A stretch of DNA of 64,000 nt from Candidatus Neomarinimicrobiota bacterium (GCA_018651745.1 JABIDL010000028.1:1-64000), one strand, 5' to 3'. Positions 35,505 through 45,714 are shown, counted from the first letter of the stretch. The notes: generated by a model from the sequence alone, not told the origin. Numbers and translations are program-made.

Positions 35505-35872
35505 ATTTTGGGTTTCACGATCGCAAAGGCGATTGCAAATTCTTCTGTGTGAGATATACTCACTTTACAATCCAAAGATTCATTGAGGTTCACGTGAGGT
35601 TCCCCTGAATCTAACCGTTGAATTTCTATCTTTTTTAAAGAAATTGTAGATTTGGGATTATAGGATAAAATTGCTTTTTTTAGTGCTTCTTTTGCAGCAA
35701 ACCTCCCGGCGTAATGAATAGCTGGATTATTCCTTTTACCACAGTAAGAGATTTCACCTTTTGTAAAAATACGAGATATGAAAGAATCTTGTTCTTTGTT
35801 AATAATGCTCGAAATTCTGGGAACAGAAACAATATCTGTTCCAATGAACCAATTAGGTTCGGTTGAGTTCAT
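35501..35872 (-). CDS. acpS: Holo-[acyl-carrier-protein] synthase
   Basis: Transfers 4'-phosphopantetheine from CoA to apo-ACP. The reading from the ATG at 35872 gives 123 residues with the family motifs FIGTDIVSVPRI (magnesium-binding Asp) and GRFAAKEALKKAI (conserved Glu and Lys), and ends with VSISHTEEFAIAFAIV. An earlier start at 35920 would add 16 residues with no family similarity. It overlaps the HAD phosphatase gene by 20 bases and nnr by four. Confidence 0.92.
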   Translation of the reverse strand: MNSTEPNWFIGTDIVSVPRISSIINKEQDSFISRIFTKGEISYCGKRNNPAIHYAGRFAAKEALKKAILSYNPKSTISLKKIEIQRLDSGEPHVNLNESLDCKVSISHTEEFAIAFAIVKPKI

Positions 35873-36542
35873 TGACAATATCAAGAATTTCGGATACATC
35901 ATTAATATCCCAATCTGCACCAGATTCTACCGTTCCAAATGTATCACCATATCGTGCATAAATAGTCTTAATTCCGAGCTGTTTTGCACCTTCCACATCT
36001 CGCTCCGGCCAATCTCCTATCATGATTGCCTCATCTGCTTTAACCGATAATTGATCGAGTGCCATTTCAAATGGTTTTGGTGATGGTTTTCGAACTCCCG
36101 TATCATCGAAGGTAAGTACAATATCAAACACATGATGAAGGTTTAGATAGAAAATTCTCATCCAAGCTTCGCGACGAGGCGCATCTGATACAATTGCTAG
36201 TTTTAGTCCCATTTTTCCAAGGGAAACTAATGTCTGATTTACGTTGGGGTACACTTTGAGGTTGGCTTCCCGTGCTCGGCGATAAGCTACAATTCCGGCA
36301 GCTAAAAATTTTGCATCAACTTTACCATGAATTTCCTCTAAAAATATATCAAATATTTGTTGATTCTCCCACCCTTTTGCCTCATATAATTCGAAAATTC
36401 TATCGACTGATTTATCTTGGTCAACCGTAAGACCGGCTTCAATCATGGACTCAATTCCTGCCCGAACGGCTTGTCGTTTCATTTTCATGAAATCTAACAA
36501 GGTATTATCTAAATCAAAAATAATTGCTTTTATCTTCAACAA
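35853..36542 (-). CDS. HAD-superfamily hydrolase
   Basis: A 229-residue haloacid-dehalogenase-like phosphatase. The four HAD motifs are visible: IIFDLDNTLLDF (nucleophile Asp), LAIVSDAPRR (Ser/Asp), VRKPSPKPFEMALDQL (Lys), and IGDWPERDVEGAKQLG (acidic pair). A four-helix cap region lies between motif 1 and 2, as in phosphoglycolate-phosphatase-like or nucleotide-phosphatase members. Two adjacent TTG codons serve as possible starts, with AAAGGA five to eight bases upstream. Substrate unknown. It overlaps acpS by 20 bases. Confidence 0.87.
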   Translation of the reverse strand: MLKIKAIIFDLDNTLLDFMKMKRQAVRAGIESMIEAGLTVDQDKSVDRIFELYEAKGWENQQIFDIFLEEIHGKVDAKFLAAGIVAYRRAREANLKVYPNVNQTLVSLGKMGLKLAIVSDAPRREAWMRIFYLNLHHVFDIVLTFDDTGVRKPSPKPFEMALDQLSVKADEAIMIGDWPERDVEGAKQLGIKTIYARYGDTFGTVESGADWDINDVSEILDIVNELNRT

Positions 36543-36582
36543 ATTTTCCTTTACAGTAAACGGACTAATTAATATATTTTAT

Positions 36583-37884
36583 TTAACGTGGAGTTCGGAT
36601 TTCTTTTATCAAATGCTCACAGGATGGACGCCAATTTCTATCATTTCTTCCGCGTTCGAGCGAATTGAGTGAAGCTGTTTTATTCCCTTTTCCTCCACAC
36701 CATTCTGCAATACCAAGCTCATACCAACCCCCACCAAATTTAGGTTTTTGTTCCGTTGCTTCCCTCGCTGCACGTTTGCTATTTTCGCAATCTTCCACAC
36801 CATTATATGCAGAGGCAAGTCTGAACCAAACCATTGCATCTTTCGGTTTTAATTCGGATGCGGTTTCTAAAGGACTAATTGCATCCTGAAAAAGTTCTTG
36901 ATTTAAATAAACAATCCCCAATCCAATAAATGATTTGGCATAGGTTGAATCTACAATTGAGCCTTGTAGAAATGCTTGAAGCGCCGCATCATAATTCTGG
37001 TTTGCAAGATGTAAATCGCCAATCGCGCCGTACGCCTTAGAATATTTCGGATGAACTTCAATAGCTTGATTAAATGCCGCGATGGCTCCTTCTGAATCGC
37101 CTATCCTATTCTTTGCTTTACCAATTGCATACCATCCTTTGTAAAACCCGGGTTGAATATCCAGCGCACTTTGATAGTTTTCTATAGCAATGTTATCATT
37201 CCCAAGTTTTGCTTCAATCACACCAAGTTGATAAAAAGACTGATAAAATGTTTCATCAATCCCAATTGCCTTTCTGTACGATTCCAATGCAGATTCAAGA
37301 TCGCCACGTTTATAATATTGATTCCCGGACAGAAAAGATCTTTTTGCTTCATTCTTGATTGCTTTCAGAGCGTTTTCATGATAAGGATTAATTCGAAGTG
37401 CATTTTTAAAACTCTCAACCGCTGCAGGCGTCTCGCCATTCCTTGAATATGCCAAGCCCATTCTAAAGGCCGCTTCCGAAAAGGTAGAAAACCTTTCAAG
37501 AATGATCCTGAATGTTTCAAGAGCCTCCGATATTTCACCATTACTGTAATAACGATTCCCCTGATTCATTAACGTATTTAATTCGCTGAGCTGTTCAAAT
37601 TCATCTCGAAATTCTTGATTTTCAGGTTCCATATCAATTGCTTCTCTTAAAAACTTCCCTGTATTGGTTAAATCACCTTTCCGCAGGCTTACTCTTGAAA
37701 GACCAAGAAATGCCAGAGAAAATGATGGGTCCATATCTAGAGCACTTTTAAAAAGGGATTCTGCAATATCAATATTACCTTTTGCAAGTTCTTCCTGAGC
37801 ACGCGCATGATCCGCCATTGGATCTTGGGAAAAACACATGGCTGAAACCATCAGGATAAATATGAGATTTTTCTTTAATTTCAT
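36583..37884 (-). CDS. Periplasmic tetratricopeptide-repeat protein
   Basis: The 433-residue protein has a signal peptide (ending MCFSQ) and then a run of about ten 34-residue TPR helices with the pattern G-x-x-x-x-A-x-x-x-F...P. Clear copies are SEAAFRMGLAYSRNGETPAA, SFYQLGVIEAKLGNDNIAI and KAYGAIGDLHLANQNYDAAL. TPRs act as protein-protein scaffolds; the partner is not indicated. ATG at 37884 has AAAGGA 11 bases upstream. It lies between tRNA-Leu and the HAD gene. Confidence 0.85.
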   Translation of the reverse strand: MKLKKNLIFILMVSAMCFSQDPMADHARAQEELAKGNIDIAESLFKSALDMDPSFSLAFLGLSRVSLRKGDLTNTGKFLREAIDMEPENQEFRDEFEQLSELNTLMNQGNRYYSNGEISEALETFRIILERFSTFSEAAFRMGLAYSRNGETPAAVESFKNALRINPYHENALKAIKNEAKRSFLSGNQYYKRGDLESALESYRKAIGIDETFYQSFYQLGVIEAKLGNDNIAIENYQSALDIQPGFYKGWYAIGKAKNRIGDSEGAIAAFNQAIEVHPKYSKAYGAIGDLHLANQNYDAALQAFLQGSIVDSTYAKSFIGLGIVYLNQELFQDAISPLETASELKPKDAMVWFRLASAYNGVEDCENSKRAAREATEQKPKFGGGWYELGIAEWCGGKGNKTASLNSLERGRNDRNWRPSCEHLIKEIRTPR

Positions 37885-37913
37885 GTGAATTTTGTTCCTT
37901 TATTAATATTCAG

Positions 37914-37997
37914 TGCCGAAAGCCGGACTCGAACCGGCACGGGGTTTCCCCCACTGCCCCCTCAAGACAGCGTGTCTACCAGTTCCACCACTTCGGC
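37914..37997 (-). tRNA. tRNA-Leu (GAG)
   Basis: An 84-base cloverleaf can be drawn on the minus strand. The seven-pair acceptor stem is GCCGAAG with TTTCGGC (one G-T pair). A long variable arm (a class II tRNA) and a T loop GTTCGAG are present. The five-pair anticodon stem encloses TTGAGGG, giving anticodon GAG for CUC/CUU leucine codons. The 3' CCA is not encoded. It lies seven bases downstream of secG, a secG to leucine-tRNA order also seen in E. coli (secG-leuU). Confidence 0.93.
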
Positions 37998-38004
37998 TAA
38001 ACAT

Positions 38005-38349
38005 TTATTGGTCATTTTGGGGATAAATTTGCACCCCTGGGAGTGATAATTCAGCCCCGGGTGCTAAAGACCCTTCTTCAACGGCTTCCTGAAGAATTGA
38101 TGTGGATGAGTCTCCACTTAAAGATGAGCCCACTAAACTAATCAAAATAGCCAATGCCATGAACATCACTACAAGCCAAGTCGTAATTTTGCTCAGCATA
38201 GAAGCCGTTCCGCGAGATCCGAGGATAGCATTAGATGCTTGCCCTCCAAATGAACCGGCAAGCCCTCCGCCTTGACTGGCTTGCATTAATATACTTGTCA
38301 CCAAAAATAGGCTGACAATTGTATGAATTGTAATGAGAAATCCTAACAT
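38005..38349 (-). CDS. secG: Preprotein translocase subunit SecG
   Basis: The small membrane partner of SecYE. The 114-residue product has two membrane segments separated by the Gly/Ser-rich cytoplasmic loop QGGGLAGSFGGQASNAILGSRG, a SecG hallmark, and a hydrophilic C-terminal tail ending EGSLAPGAELSLPGVQIYPQ, longer than in E. coli-like minimal forms. It lies between tpiA (seven bases upstream) and tRNA-Leu. Confidence 0.93.
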   Translation of the reverse strand: MLGFLITIHTIVSLFLVTSILMQASQGGGLAGSFGGQASNAILGSRGTASMLSKITTWLVVMFMALAILISLVGSSLSGDSSTSILQEAVEEGSLAPGAELSLPGVQIYPQNDQ

Positions 38350-38356
38350 ATTTTTT

Positions 38357-39121
38357 TTACTCCCTGATACTGGTTTCTACTTTTGTAATAATTTCCGAAA
38401 ATGATTCCGGTTCCAAACTAGCGCCGCCAATTAAAAAACCATCTACGCCATTCGCAAGAATTAATTCACCAACATTGGTTGATTTAACAGAGCCTCCATA
38501 TAAAACCGGAATTGTACTTCCAAAGTCTCCGAGGGTTTGTTGAACAAGATTTTTTACCAAACCATGAGCATCCTCAATTTGATCTACCGATGCATTTTCT
38601 CCGGTACCAATAGCCCAAACCGGTTCGTATGCTATAAGAAATCCATTCACGTCAGATATATCTTTTAACCCATTCGAAATTTGCTTTTCTAGCACGTCTT
38701 TCATATTTCCGGCTTGTCTTTCTTCTAGAGTTTCCCCTACGCAAAATATGGGTCGTAAGCCCGCTAAAAAAGCAAGGTGCATTTTCTTGTTAATCCATTC
38801 ATCAGATTCGCCAAAAATGTGACGTCTTTCAGAATGTCCAAGGATAACGTATGTCACTCCACACGCTTTCAGCATTTCGGAAGAAATTTCCCCGGTAAAT
38901 GCACCGGATCCTTCCCAATGCATATTTTGGGCACCCAATAACCACGATTCTCCCTCAAGAGATTTTCCCATGTCAAACAGCGCCGTAAAAGGCGGGCAGA
39001 ATATAACCTGCGCTTTTTCCATATTCAAATTCAATTTGGACGATTTTTCGAGGAAAAATTGTGCTTCTTCACTCGTTTTATTCATTTTCCAATTTGCCAC
39101 TACAAAAAATTTCGATTTCAT
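38357..39121 (-). CDS. tpiA: Triosephosphate isomerase
   Basis: A glycolytic TIM-barrel enzyme interconverting dihydroxyacetone phosphate and glyceraldehyde 3-phosphate. The 254 residues show NWKMNK (catalytic Lys), LGHSERR (catalytic His), AYEPVWAIGTG (catalytic Glu) and the phosphate-binding loop LYGGSVKSTNV. Standard length. ATG start one base after the pgk stop; pgk-tpiA-secG is a conserved bacterial order. Confidence 0.96.
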   Translation of the reverse strand: MKSKFFVVANWKMNKTSEEAQFFLEKSSKLNLNMEKAQVIFCPPFTALFDMGKSLEGESWLLGAQNMHWEGSGAFTGEISSEMLKACGVTYVILGHSERRHIFGESDEWINKKMHLAFLAGLRPIFCVGETLEERQAGNMKDVLEKQISNGLKDISDVNGFLIAYEPVWAIGTGENASVDQIEDAHGLVKNLVQQTLGDFGSTIPVLYGGSVKSTNVGELILANGVDGFLIGGASLEPESFSEIITKVETSIRE

Positions 39122-39122
39122 A

Positions 39123-40310
39123 TTATTGCTCCAATACTTCTAATGCCGGTAAGGTATTTCCGCTTAAAATCTGTAACGATGCGCCACCGCCTGTAGAAAC
39201 ATGACTCATACTATGGTTTAGACCAAATTGATTAAGAGCCGACGCAGAATCGCCACCACCCACAACGGAAATTGATCCGTTTTCTACCGCGTCTGCCATT
39301 GCATTTGCAACACCTAATGTTCCCTTTTCAAATCCCGGAACTTCAAACACTCCCATAGGTCCATTCCAAAATATTGTTTGTGAATTCATTATTTCATTTC
39401 GAAATCTTTCAATAGTCTCCGGACCAATATCTACTCCTACTTTATTTTTCGGTAATTCTTTCGAAGAACAGACTGATATTTTTTCGTCTTTTTTTATGCT
39501 ATTCACACATTTAATATCTGTGGGAAATAGAAATTTTACCTTGCGTTCATGCGCAAGCCCAATAATTTCTTTTGCAGTTGACAACATAGCGTCATCCACA
39601 AGTGAAGTTCCAATTTCCATCCCTCGTGCCTTTAAAAATGTGAACACCATACCGCCACCAATTAATATGGTGTCAGCTTCCATCAGAAACCGTTTAATTA
39701 ATGCCACCTTTGTTTTTAGTTTCGCACCTCCTAAAACAAGGGTAAACGGTTTTTTGGGTTTGGTCATAATTCCATTTAGAAAATGGATCTCTTTTTCCAT
39801 AAGATGACCTATGCCTTTAAGCTGTAAGTGTTTCGCAATACCCGTATTCGAAGCATGAGCCCGGTGAGCAGTTCCAAATGCATCATTGATATAAATGTGA
39901 GCGTGCTTTGCCAAAATTCCGGAAAATTTCGGATCATTTTTTTCCTCACCCGAGTGAAAACGTACATTTTCTAATAAATGAATTTCACCCGGTTTCAGTC
40001 CTAGGGAAACATCCAAAGCGTCTCTCGACACACAATCATCAGAAAATTTTATGGGCATTTCAAATAAATCCGCCAACGTTTCGCCAACAGGGACTAAACT
40101 ATATTTATTATCAGGCTTCCCATTCGGACGGCCAAGATGTGACATTAAAATAATCGCAGCTCCTCGGTTCATACAATCCTTAATTGTTGGTAAAGCGGCA
40201 CGAAGACGAAAATCGTCTATAACACGTTCTCCATCCATGGGAACATTAAAATCAACGCGGATCAGTACTTTCCGATTTTTTACATCAAAATATTTTAATG
40301 ATTTTATCAT
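39123..40310 (-). CDS. pgk: Phosphoglycerate kinase
   Basis: Catalyses the ATP-forming step of glycolysis from 1,3-bisphosphoglycerate. The 395-residue two-domain protein has the N-terminal VLIRVDFNVPMDG, HLGRPNG and NDAFGTAHRAHASN substrate-binding segments. GGAKLKTK and the C-terminal VVGGGDSASALNQFG with TGGGASLQILSG form the nucleotide-binding domain. Four-base ATGA overlap with comF-like upstream. Length and motifs are standard. Confidence 0.97.
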   Translation of the reverse strand: MIKSLKYFDVKNRKVLIRVDFNVPMDGERVIDDFRLRAALPTIKDCMNRGAAIILMSHLGRPNGKPDNKYSLVPVGETLADLFEMPIKFSDDCVSRDALDVSLGLKPGEIHLLENVRFHSGEEKNDPKFSGILAKHAHIYINDAFGTAHRAHASNTGIAKHLQLKGIGHLMEKEIHFLNGIMTKPKKPFTLVLGGAKLKTKVALIKRFLMEADTILIGGGMVFTFLKARGMEIGTSLVDDAMLSTAKEIIGLAHERKVKFLFPTDIKCVNSIKKDEKISVCSSKELPKNKVGVDIGPETIERFRNEIMNSQTIFWNGPMGVFEVPGFEKGTLGVANAMADAVENGSISVVGGGDSASALNQFGLNHSMSHVSTGGGASLQILSGNTLPALEVLEQ

Positions 40311-40990
40311 GTTTTCTCAGTGGGTCTTGGTGTTGCACACGTCAAGGCAATCACTTTTTTTGTACCACATTTTTTCAACGCGATAGCTGCTGAAGACATA
40401 GTGGATCCGGTTGTCAATACATCATCGATCAACACAATTGTTTTATCCTTTACATTCCGACGAACCACAATCGCATCGGCTAAATTTTGAATACGCTCTT
40501 GTTTATTAAGTTGTGTTTGACTTTCAGTAAATTTGGTTCGACGCAACACATCAGTTCGTACAGGACAATTCCAAGATGTGGAAAGTCCTTTTGCTATAAA
40601 ATCTGCCTGATTGTATCCGCGTTTCCGTTTTTTAACTGTGTGAAGTGGAATGGGAATAAGCATATCAATTTCACGTATATTATCCACCTGAATCGTTTTT
40701 CCCATGAGTTTACCCAATTGAGTTCCAACTCCAGCATAATCACTGTATTTCAATAAATGAATGACCTGTTGTAGTTCATCATCAAAAAACCAACATGAGA
40801 ATGCTGCATCTATTCCTTCAGAGCAGGACATTGATTTTATCCAATTACCGAATTGAGTTTGTCTCAATTTATTTAAACATGTGCCACATACAAGATTACT
40901 TCCGGTCATCATATCTCCGCACGATTTGCAAAGATTCGGATAAACCAAGTCCGAAAGTACGTTAAAAGGTAATGTAAGTGCTGAAATCAT
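40307..40990 (-). CDS. ComF-family phosphoribosyltransferase-like protein
   Basis: The 227-residue protein resembles ComF/GntX-type proteins: an N-terminal zinc-finger-like pair (NLCKSCGDM, LVCGTCLNK), LIPIPLHTVKKRKRGYNQADFIAKG, and the PRPP-binding loop IVLIDDVLTTGSTMSS. ComF aids DNA uptake in competent bacteria, but most family members have no proven role. It overlaps pgk by four bases and faces the divergent kinase-like gene across 68 bases. The ATG at 40990 is the only good start. Confidence 0.87.
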   Translation of the reverse strand: MISALTLPFNVLSDLVYPNLCKSCGDMMTGSNLVCGTCLNKLRQTQFGNWIKSMSCSEGIDAAFSCWFFDDELQQVIHLLKYSDYAGVGTQLGKLMGKTIQVDNIREIDMLIPIPLHTVKKRKRGYNQADFIAKGLSTSWNCPVRTDVLRRTKFTESQTQLNKQERIQNLADAIVVRRNVKDKTIVLIDDVLTTGSTMSSAAIALKKCGTKKVIALTCATPRPTEKT

Positions 40991-41058
40991 ATTAGTAAAC
41001 CTACATAATTCCCTACAATACGCACACGTTTTGTATGGTTATTTTTCTTTAGTTTCCG

Positions 41059-44052
41059 ATGATGGCTGAAACAATAAAAACATTGCGTTCGCAAGTCAAT
41101 TTTCAAGATCTGATGCTGGTGAGGATTCATGAAATCCTTTTGGTTGCAAGCCCATACGATGCATTTATTTTGGAAGAAGAAGGAGGACTTACGCAACAGA
41201 TTCTTTATGAATATCTTGGAATGAATTTGAGCTATGCCCCCCGTGTTTGGCATGCAAAAAGTGCTACAAAAGCATTGGATATGCTTTCTCATCGAAAATA
41301 TGACATGGTTATTGTGATGATGAGAATTGCGGATATGGATCCGGTGACTTTTGGTTCAAAAGTAAAAAAATTATTCCCCAAAAAACCAGTCATCTTGCTT
41401 GCTTTCGATCCCTCAGAAATTAAGCAAATTCCGGAAAAGAGGTTGACGAAATCCATCGATAAAATATTTATTTGGTCCGGGAATGCTAATGTATTCCCTG
41501 CAATTATAAAATATTATGAAGATAAGAAAAATGTTAAGCGAGATTATAAGATTGCTGATATAAGATGTATTATTGTTGTGGAGGACAATCCTAGGTATTA
41601 TTCTATTCTTCTTCCGTTATTATATAAAATCGCATTGAAACATGCACGAAATCTTATCAACTCTAGCCTTTCGGATGCAGATAGAATTTTGATGTTTCGG
41701 GCCCGTCCTAAAATTTTGCTCACTTCTACTTACGAAGAGGCTATCGATTATTACAAGAAATATCGGAATAATATTCTTGGAATTGTGTCAGATGTTCGTT
41801 TCCCAATGAGTGGAAAACTAGATCCGGATGCCGGTGTAAAGCTTACAAGGTTTATTAAAGAATTGGATCCAGATATGCCAATCATTCTCCAATCAACGAA
41901 CCAAGATCAGGAGAAAGAAGCCCAAAAGGCAGATGCACAGTTTTTGCATAAACATTCCGGAAATCTGCTACAGGAAATAGAAAAATTCATTGTAAATAAT
42001 TTTGGTTTCGGTGATTTTGTATTTCGAACATCAAAACAAAAAGAAATATCCAGAGCAACTGATCTCATATCGCTTAAAAAAGCAATAAAACTCGTTCCTG
42101 GGAAAAGCCTTGAATTCCACGCATCACGAAATCATTTTTCAAACTGGATTGCTGTAAGAGGAGAATTCAAAATCGCTTCCAAATTAAGATCGATGAAAAT
42201 CCATCATTTTGATAAGACCGAAGATTTACGAAATATTTTAATTGAATTTATTGATAAAGCCATCCTAGAACAGCATAAAGGTCGAATTGCCGCATATTCG
42301 AAATCTTCGAGAGAAAAGAAAATGAACTTTACCCGGATATCTACCGGGTCTTTGGGTGGAAAAGCACGAGGGCTTGCATTTGCAAATTCAATGTTAATGG
42401 AATCCGGTATTCCCGAAAAATATCCGAATATCCTAATTCGAATTCCCAATATTTCCGTGATTGGTACAGATGAATTCGATCAATTTATGGGTGATAATAA
42501 TCTTTGGCAAAAAGTAGTAACAGATAAATCAAACTCATCCATTAACAGACTTTTTCTAAAAGCATCTCTTCCTACAGAATTGGAGAAACTTCTTAAAAAT
42601 TTTCTCAATGATGTAAAATATCCATTAGCCGTGCGATCGTCTAGCTTGTTCGAAGATTCACAATATCAACCATTGGCAGGTATGTATGCGACCTACATGA
42701 TTCCCAATGCAAATAAGCATAAGAAAGATCGATTACATCAGCTTTGTAATGCCATTAAACTTGTGTACGCTTCTATGTTTTACCAAGAACCGAAAGCACT
42801 CATCGAATCTTCTGTCCATAATCTTTCTGAAGAAAAAATGGCAGTAGTTTTAATGGAATTGATCGGAAAAAAATATGACGATATCTTTTATCCAACTATC
42901 AGCGGATCGGCACAAAGTTTTAATTATTATCCCGTATCTTATATGGAACGAGAAGAAGGTGTTGCGTTTGTAGCGCTTGGGTTAGGGCGCACTGTTGTAG
43001 AAGGTGAAAAAGCACTTCGGTTCTCCCCAAAATATCCAGCTATTCTACCTCAATATTATTCTATCAAAGCAACCATAGATAGCTCGCAAAACAGCTTTTA
43101 TGCACTCAATCTCACTCCCAATAAAAAACTTTTATCCAAAGGTGAAAAGGGGAATCTGAAGTCCTATAAATTAAGCCGCGCGGAAAAAGACGGAGAACTA
43201 AAATGGGCAGCAAGTGTGGTCTGTGGGCAAGATAACGTGATTCGTGAATCTCTTCGCTACCAAGGAACCCGCGTTATCACTTTTCCATCAGTTTTGAAAT
43301 GGAATACCATTCCATTAACAGATATAATTTTAGACCTCCTTGAAATTGGAGAAAATTCACTCGGCTGTCCTGTAGAAATTGAATTCGCATCTAATGTGTA
43401 TGACGAAGATGACAAACCCTCGGAATTTTGTCTTCTTCAAATCAAACCTTTAGTAACGCGCTCTTTGGACCGTTTCGAGGAGTTGGAGTCTAGTTCTCCA
43501 GAGAACATCATCTGCAAAAGCGAAGCAGCTCTTGGGAATGGAATCATTCAGGGAATTCAAGATATTATCTTAGTTGACCCCCAAGGTTTTGATCCTGCAC
43601 ATACAAAAATAATGGCTAAAGAAATTGAATTTCTAAACATCAAACTTGAAGGAAAACCGTGCATATTAATGGGGCCTGGCCGATGGGGATCCGCAGATCA
43701 TTGGTTGGGAATTCCGGTAAAATGGCAACAAATTTCTAATGCAAAGGTCATTGTTGAACTTGGGATCGAGGATTTTCCGGTTGATCCATCTTTTGGGAGT
43801 CATTTTTTCCAAAATGTTACCAGCATGCGTATTGGGTATTTCACAGTTAATCATAAAAAGAAATCAGATGATTGTAATTTGAAGTGGATAAAATCTCAAC
43901 ATACCCAAAAGAAAAAGAAATATACCAGATTGATTCACCTTGAAAACCCTCTCCTCGTAAAAATTGACGGACGAACAGGGACAGGAATTATCCAGAAACC
44001 AGTTGAACAGAAGATGGAATTAATGGACGAACAAGAGTCGTCCGGGATTTAG
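41059..44052 (+). CDS. Two-receiver protein fused to a PEP-synthase/PPDK-type ATP-binding domain
   Basis: A 997-residue cytosolic protein. Residues about 22-155 look like a receiver, but Met87 replaces the phospho-acceptor Asp, so it is a pseudoreceiver. Residues about 167-312 form a full receiver: acidic pair Glu175/Asp176, phospho-acceptor Asp245, Thr280 and Lys298, with an insertion after the first helix. Residues about 430-800 form a pyruvate-phosphate-dikinase N-terminal ATP-binding domain (GGKARGLAFAN, AVRSSSLFEDSQYQPLAGMY, IEFASN, LLQIKPLV). Residues about 815-975 carry a conserved-looking block GPGRWGSADHWLGIPVKW and GSHFFQNVTSMRIGYFT. The swivelling phosphohistidine domain and PEP-binding TIM barrel of PpsA are absent. 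Function is unknown. Confidence 0.8.
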   Translation: MMAETIKTLRSQVNFQDLMLVRIHEILLVASPYDAFILEEEGGLTQQILYEYLGMNLSYAPRVWHAKSATKALDMLSHRKYDMVIVMMRIADMDPVTFGSKVKKLFPKKPVILLAFDPSEIKQIPEKRLTKSIDKIFIWSGNANVFPAIIKYYEDKKNVKRDYKIADIRCIIVVEDNPRYYSILLPLLYKIALKHARNLINSSLSDADRILMFRARPKILLTSTYEEAIDYYKKYRNNILGIVSDVRFPMSGKLDPDAGVKLTRFIKELDPDMPIILQSTNQDQEKEAQKADAQFLHKHSGNLLQEIEKFIVNNFGFGDFVFRTSKQKEISRATDLISLKKAIKLVPGKSLEFHASRNHFSNWIAVRGEFKIASKLRSMKIHHFDKTEDLRNILIEFIDKAILEQHKGRIAAYSKSSREKKMNFTRISTGSLGGKARGLAFANSMLMESGIPEKYPNILIRIPNISVIGTDEFDQFMGDNNLWQKVVTDKSNSSINRLFLKASLPTELEKLLKNFLNDVKYPLAVRSSSLFEDSQYQPLAGMYATYMIPNANKHKKDRLHQLCNAIKLVYASMFYQEPKALIESSVHNLSEEKMAVVLMELIGKKYDDIFYPTISGSAQSFNYYPVSYMEREEGVAFVALGLGRTVVEGEKALRFSPKYPAILPQYYSIKATIDSSQNSFYALNLTPNKKLLSKGEKGNLKSYKLSRAEKDGELKWAASVVCGQDNVIRESLRYQGTRVITFPSVLKWNTIPLTDIILDLLEIGENSLGCPVEIEFASNVYDEDDKPSEFCLLQIKPLVTRSLDRFEELESSSPENIICKSEAALGNGIIQGIQDIILVDPQGFDPAHTKIMAKEIEFLNIKLEGKPCILMGPGRWGSADHWLGIPVKWQQISNAKVIVELGIEDFPVDPSFGSHFFQNVTSMRIGYFTVNHKKKSDDCNLKWIKSQHTQKKKKYTRLIHLENPLLVKIDGRTGTGIIQKPVEQKMELMDEQESSGI

Positions 44053-44056
44053 GCTT

Positions 44057-45397
<1,341 letters not shown>

Positions 45398-45543
45398 TTA
45401 TTCTCCTTCATTGTGAGTAAATTTGTTCAATAACTATGATATTTAGATCAGAAAATTACATAATAAAGTCTATCCTGTCACATAAACTTTTGCAGTATTT
45501 TCCATTGATTTAAGTAAGGGTAACGAATAATTTCCTCCCCAGT

Positions 45544-45611
45544 TTTGGCGGAGTAGATCCCCGCAAGGTGCGGGGCAGGACGCTTCAGTGATATTTTATT
45601 TGGCGGAGTAG
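45544..45611 (+). repeat. 13-bp direct repeat of the tRNA-Met 5' end with a palindrome
   Basis: The 13 bases TTTGGCGGAGTAG occur at 45544-45556 and again at 45599-45611, where they include the first ten bases of the tRNA-Met gene. Three bases after the first copy is a perfect palindrome CCCCGCA-AGG-TGCGGGG (45559-45575). It looks like an abortive copy of the tRNA start, or a small repeat that used it. Confidence 0.6.
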
Positions 45612-45678
45612 CTCAGCTGGTTAGAGCAGCGGAATCATAATCCGCGTGTCGGGGGTTCAAATCCCTCCTCCGCTACCA
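45602..45678 (+). tRNA. tRNA-Met (CAT), probably elongator
   Basis: A 77-base cloverleaf including an encoded CCA. Acceptor stem GGCGGAG pairs with CTCCGCT (first pair G-T). The D arm AGCTCAGCTGGTTAGAGC and anticodon stem GCGGA/TCCGC are clear; the loop ATCATAA gives anticodon CAT, and the T arm contains GGGGGTTCAAATCCC. The initiator form is unlikely because it lacks the three G-C pairs of the initiator anticodon stem. A lysidine-modified tRNA-Ile(CAT) cannot be fully excluded. A strong terminator follows. Confidence 0.9.
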
Positions 45679-45684
45679 AAATAG

Positions 45685-45714
45685 AAATCCCCGTTCTTTG
45701 GGGATTTTTGTTTT
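45685..45714 (+). terminator. Rho-independent terminator after tRNA-Met
   Basis: AAATCCCC (45685-45692) pairs with GGGGATTT (45700-45707) around a seven-base loop and is followed by a T-rich tail to 45714. It lies seven bases after the tRNA CCA end. Confidence 0.9.

Noticed and set aside
45602-45678. Reading the CAT tRNA as tRNA-Ile (lysidine) or initiator tRNA
   Set aside because: The general shape and elongator-like anticodon stem fit tRNA-Met best; initiator G-C triple is missing. Ile2 cannot be fully excluded but is less likely.
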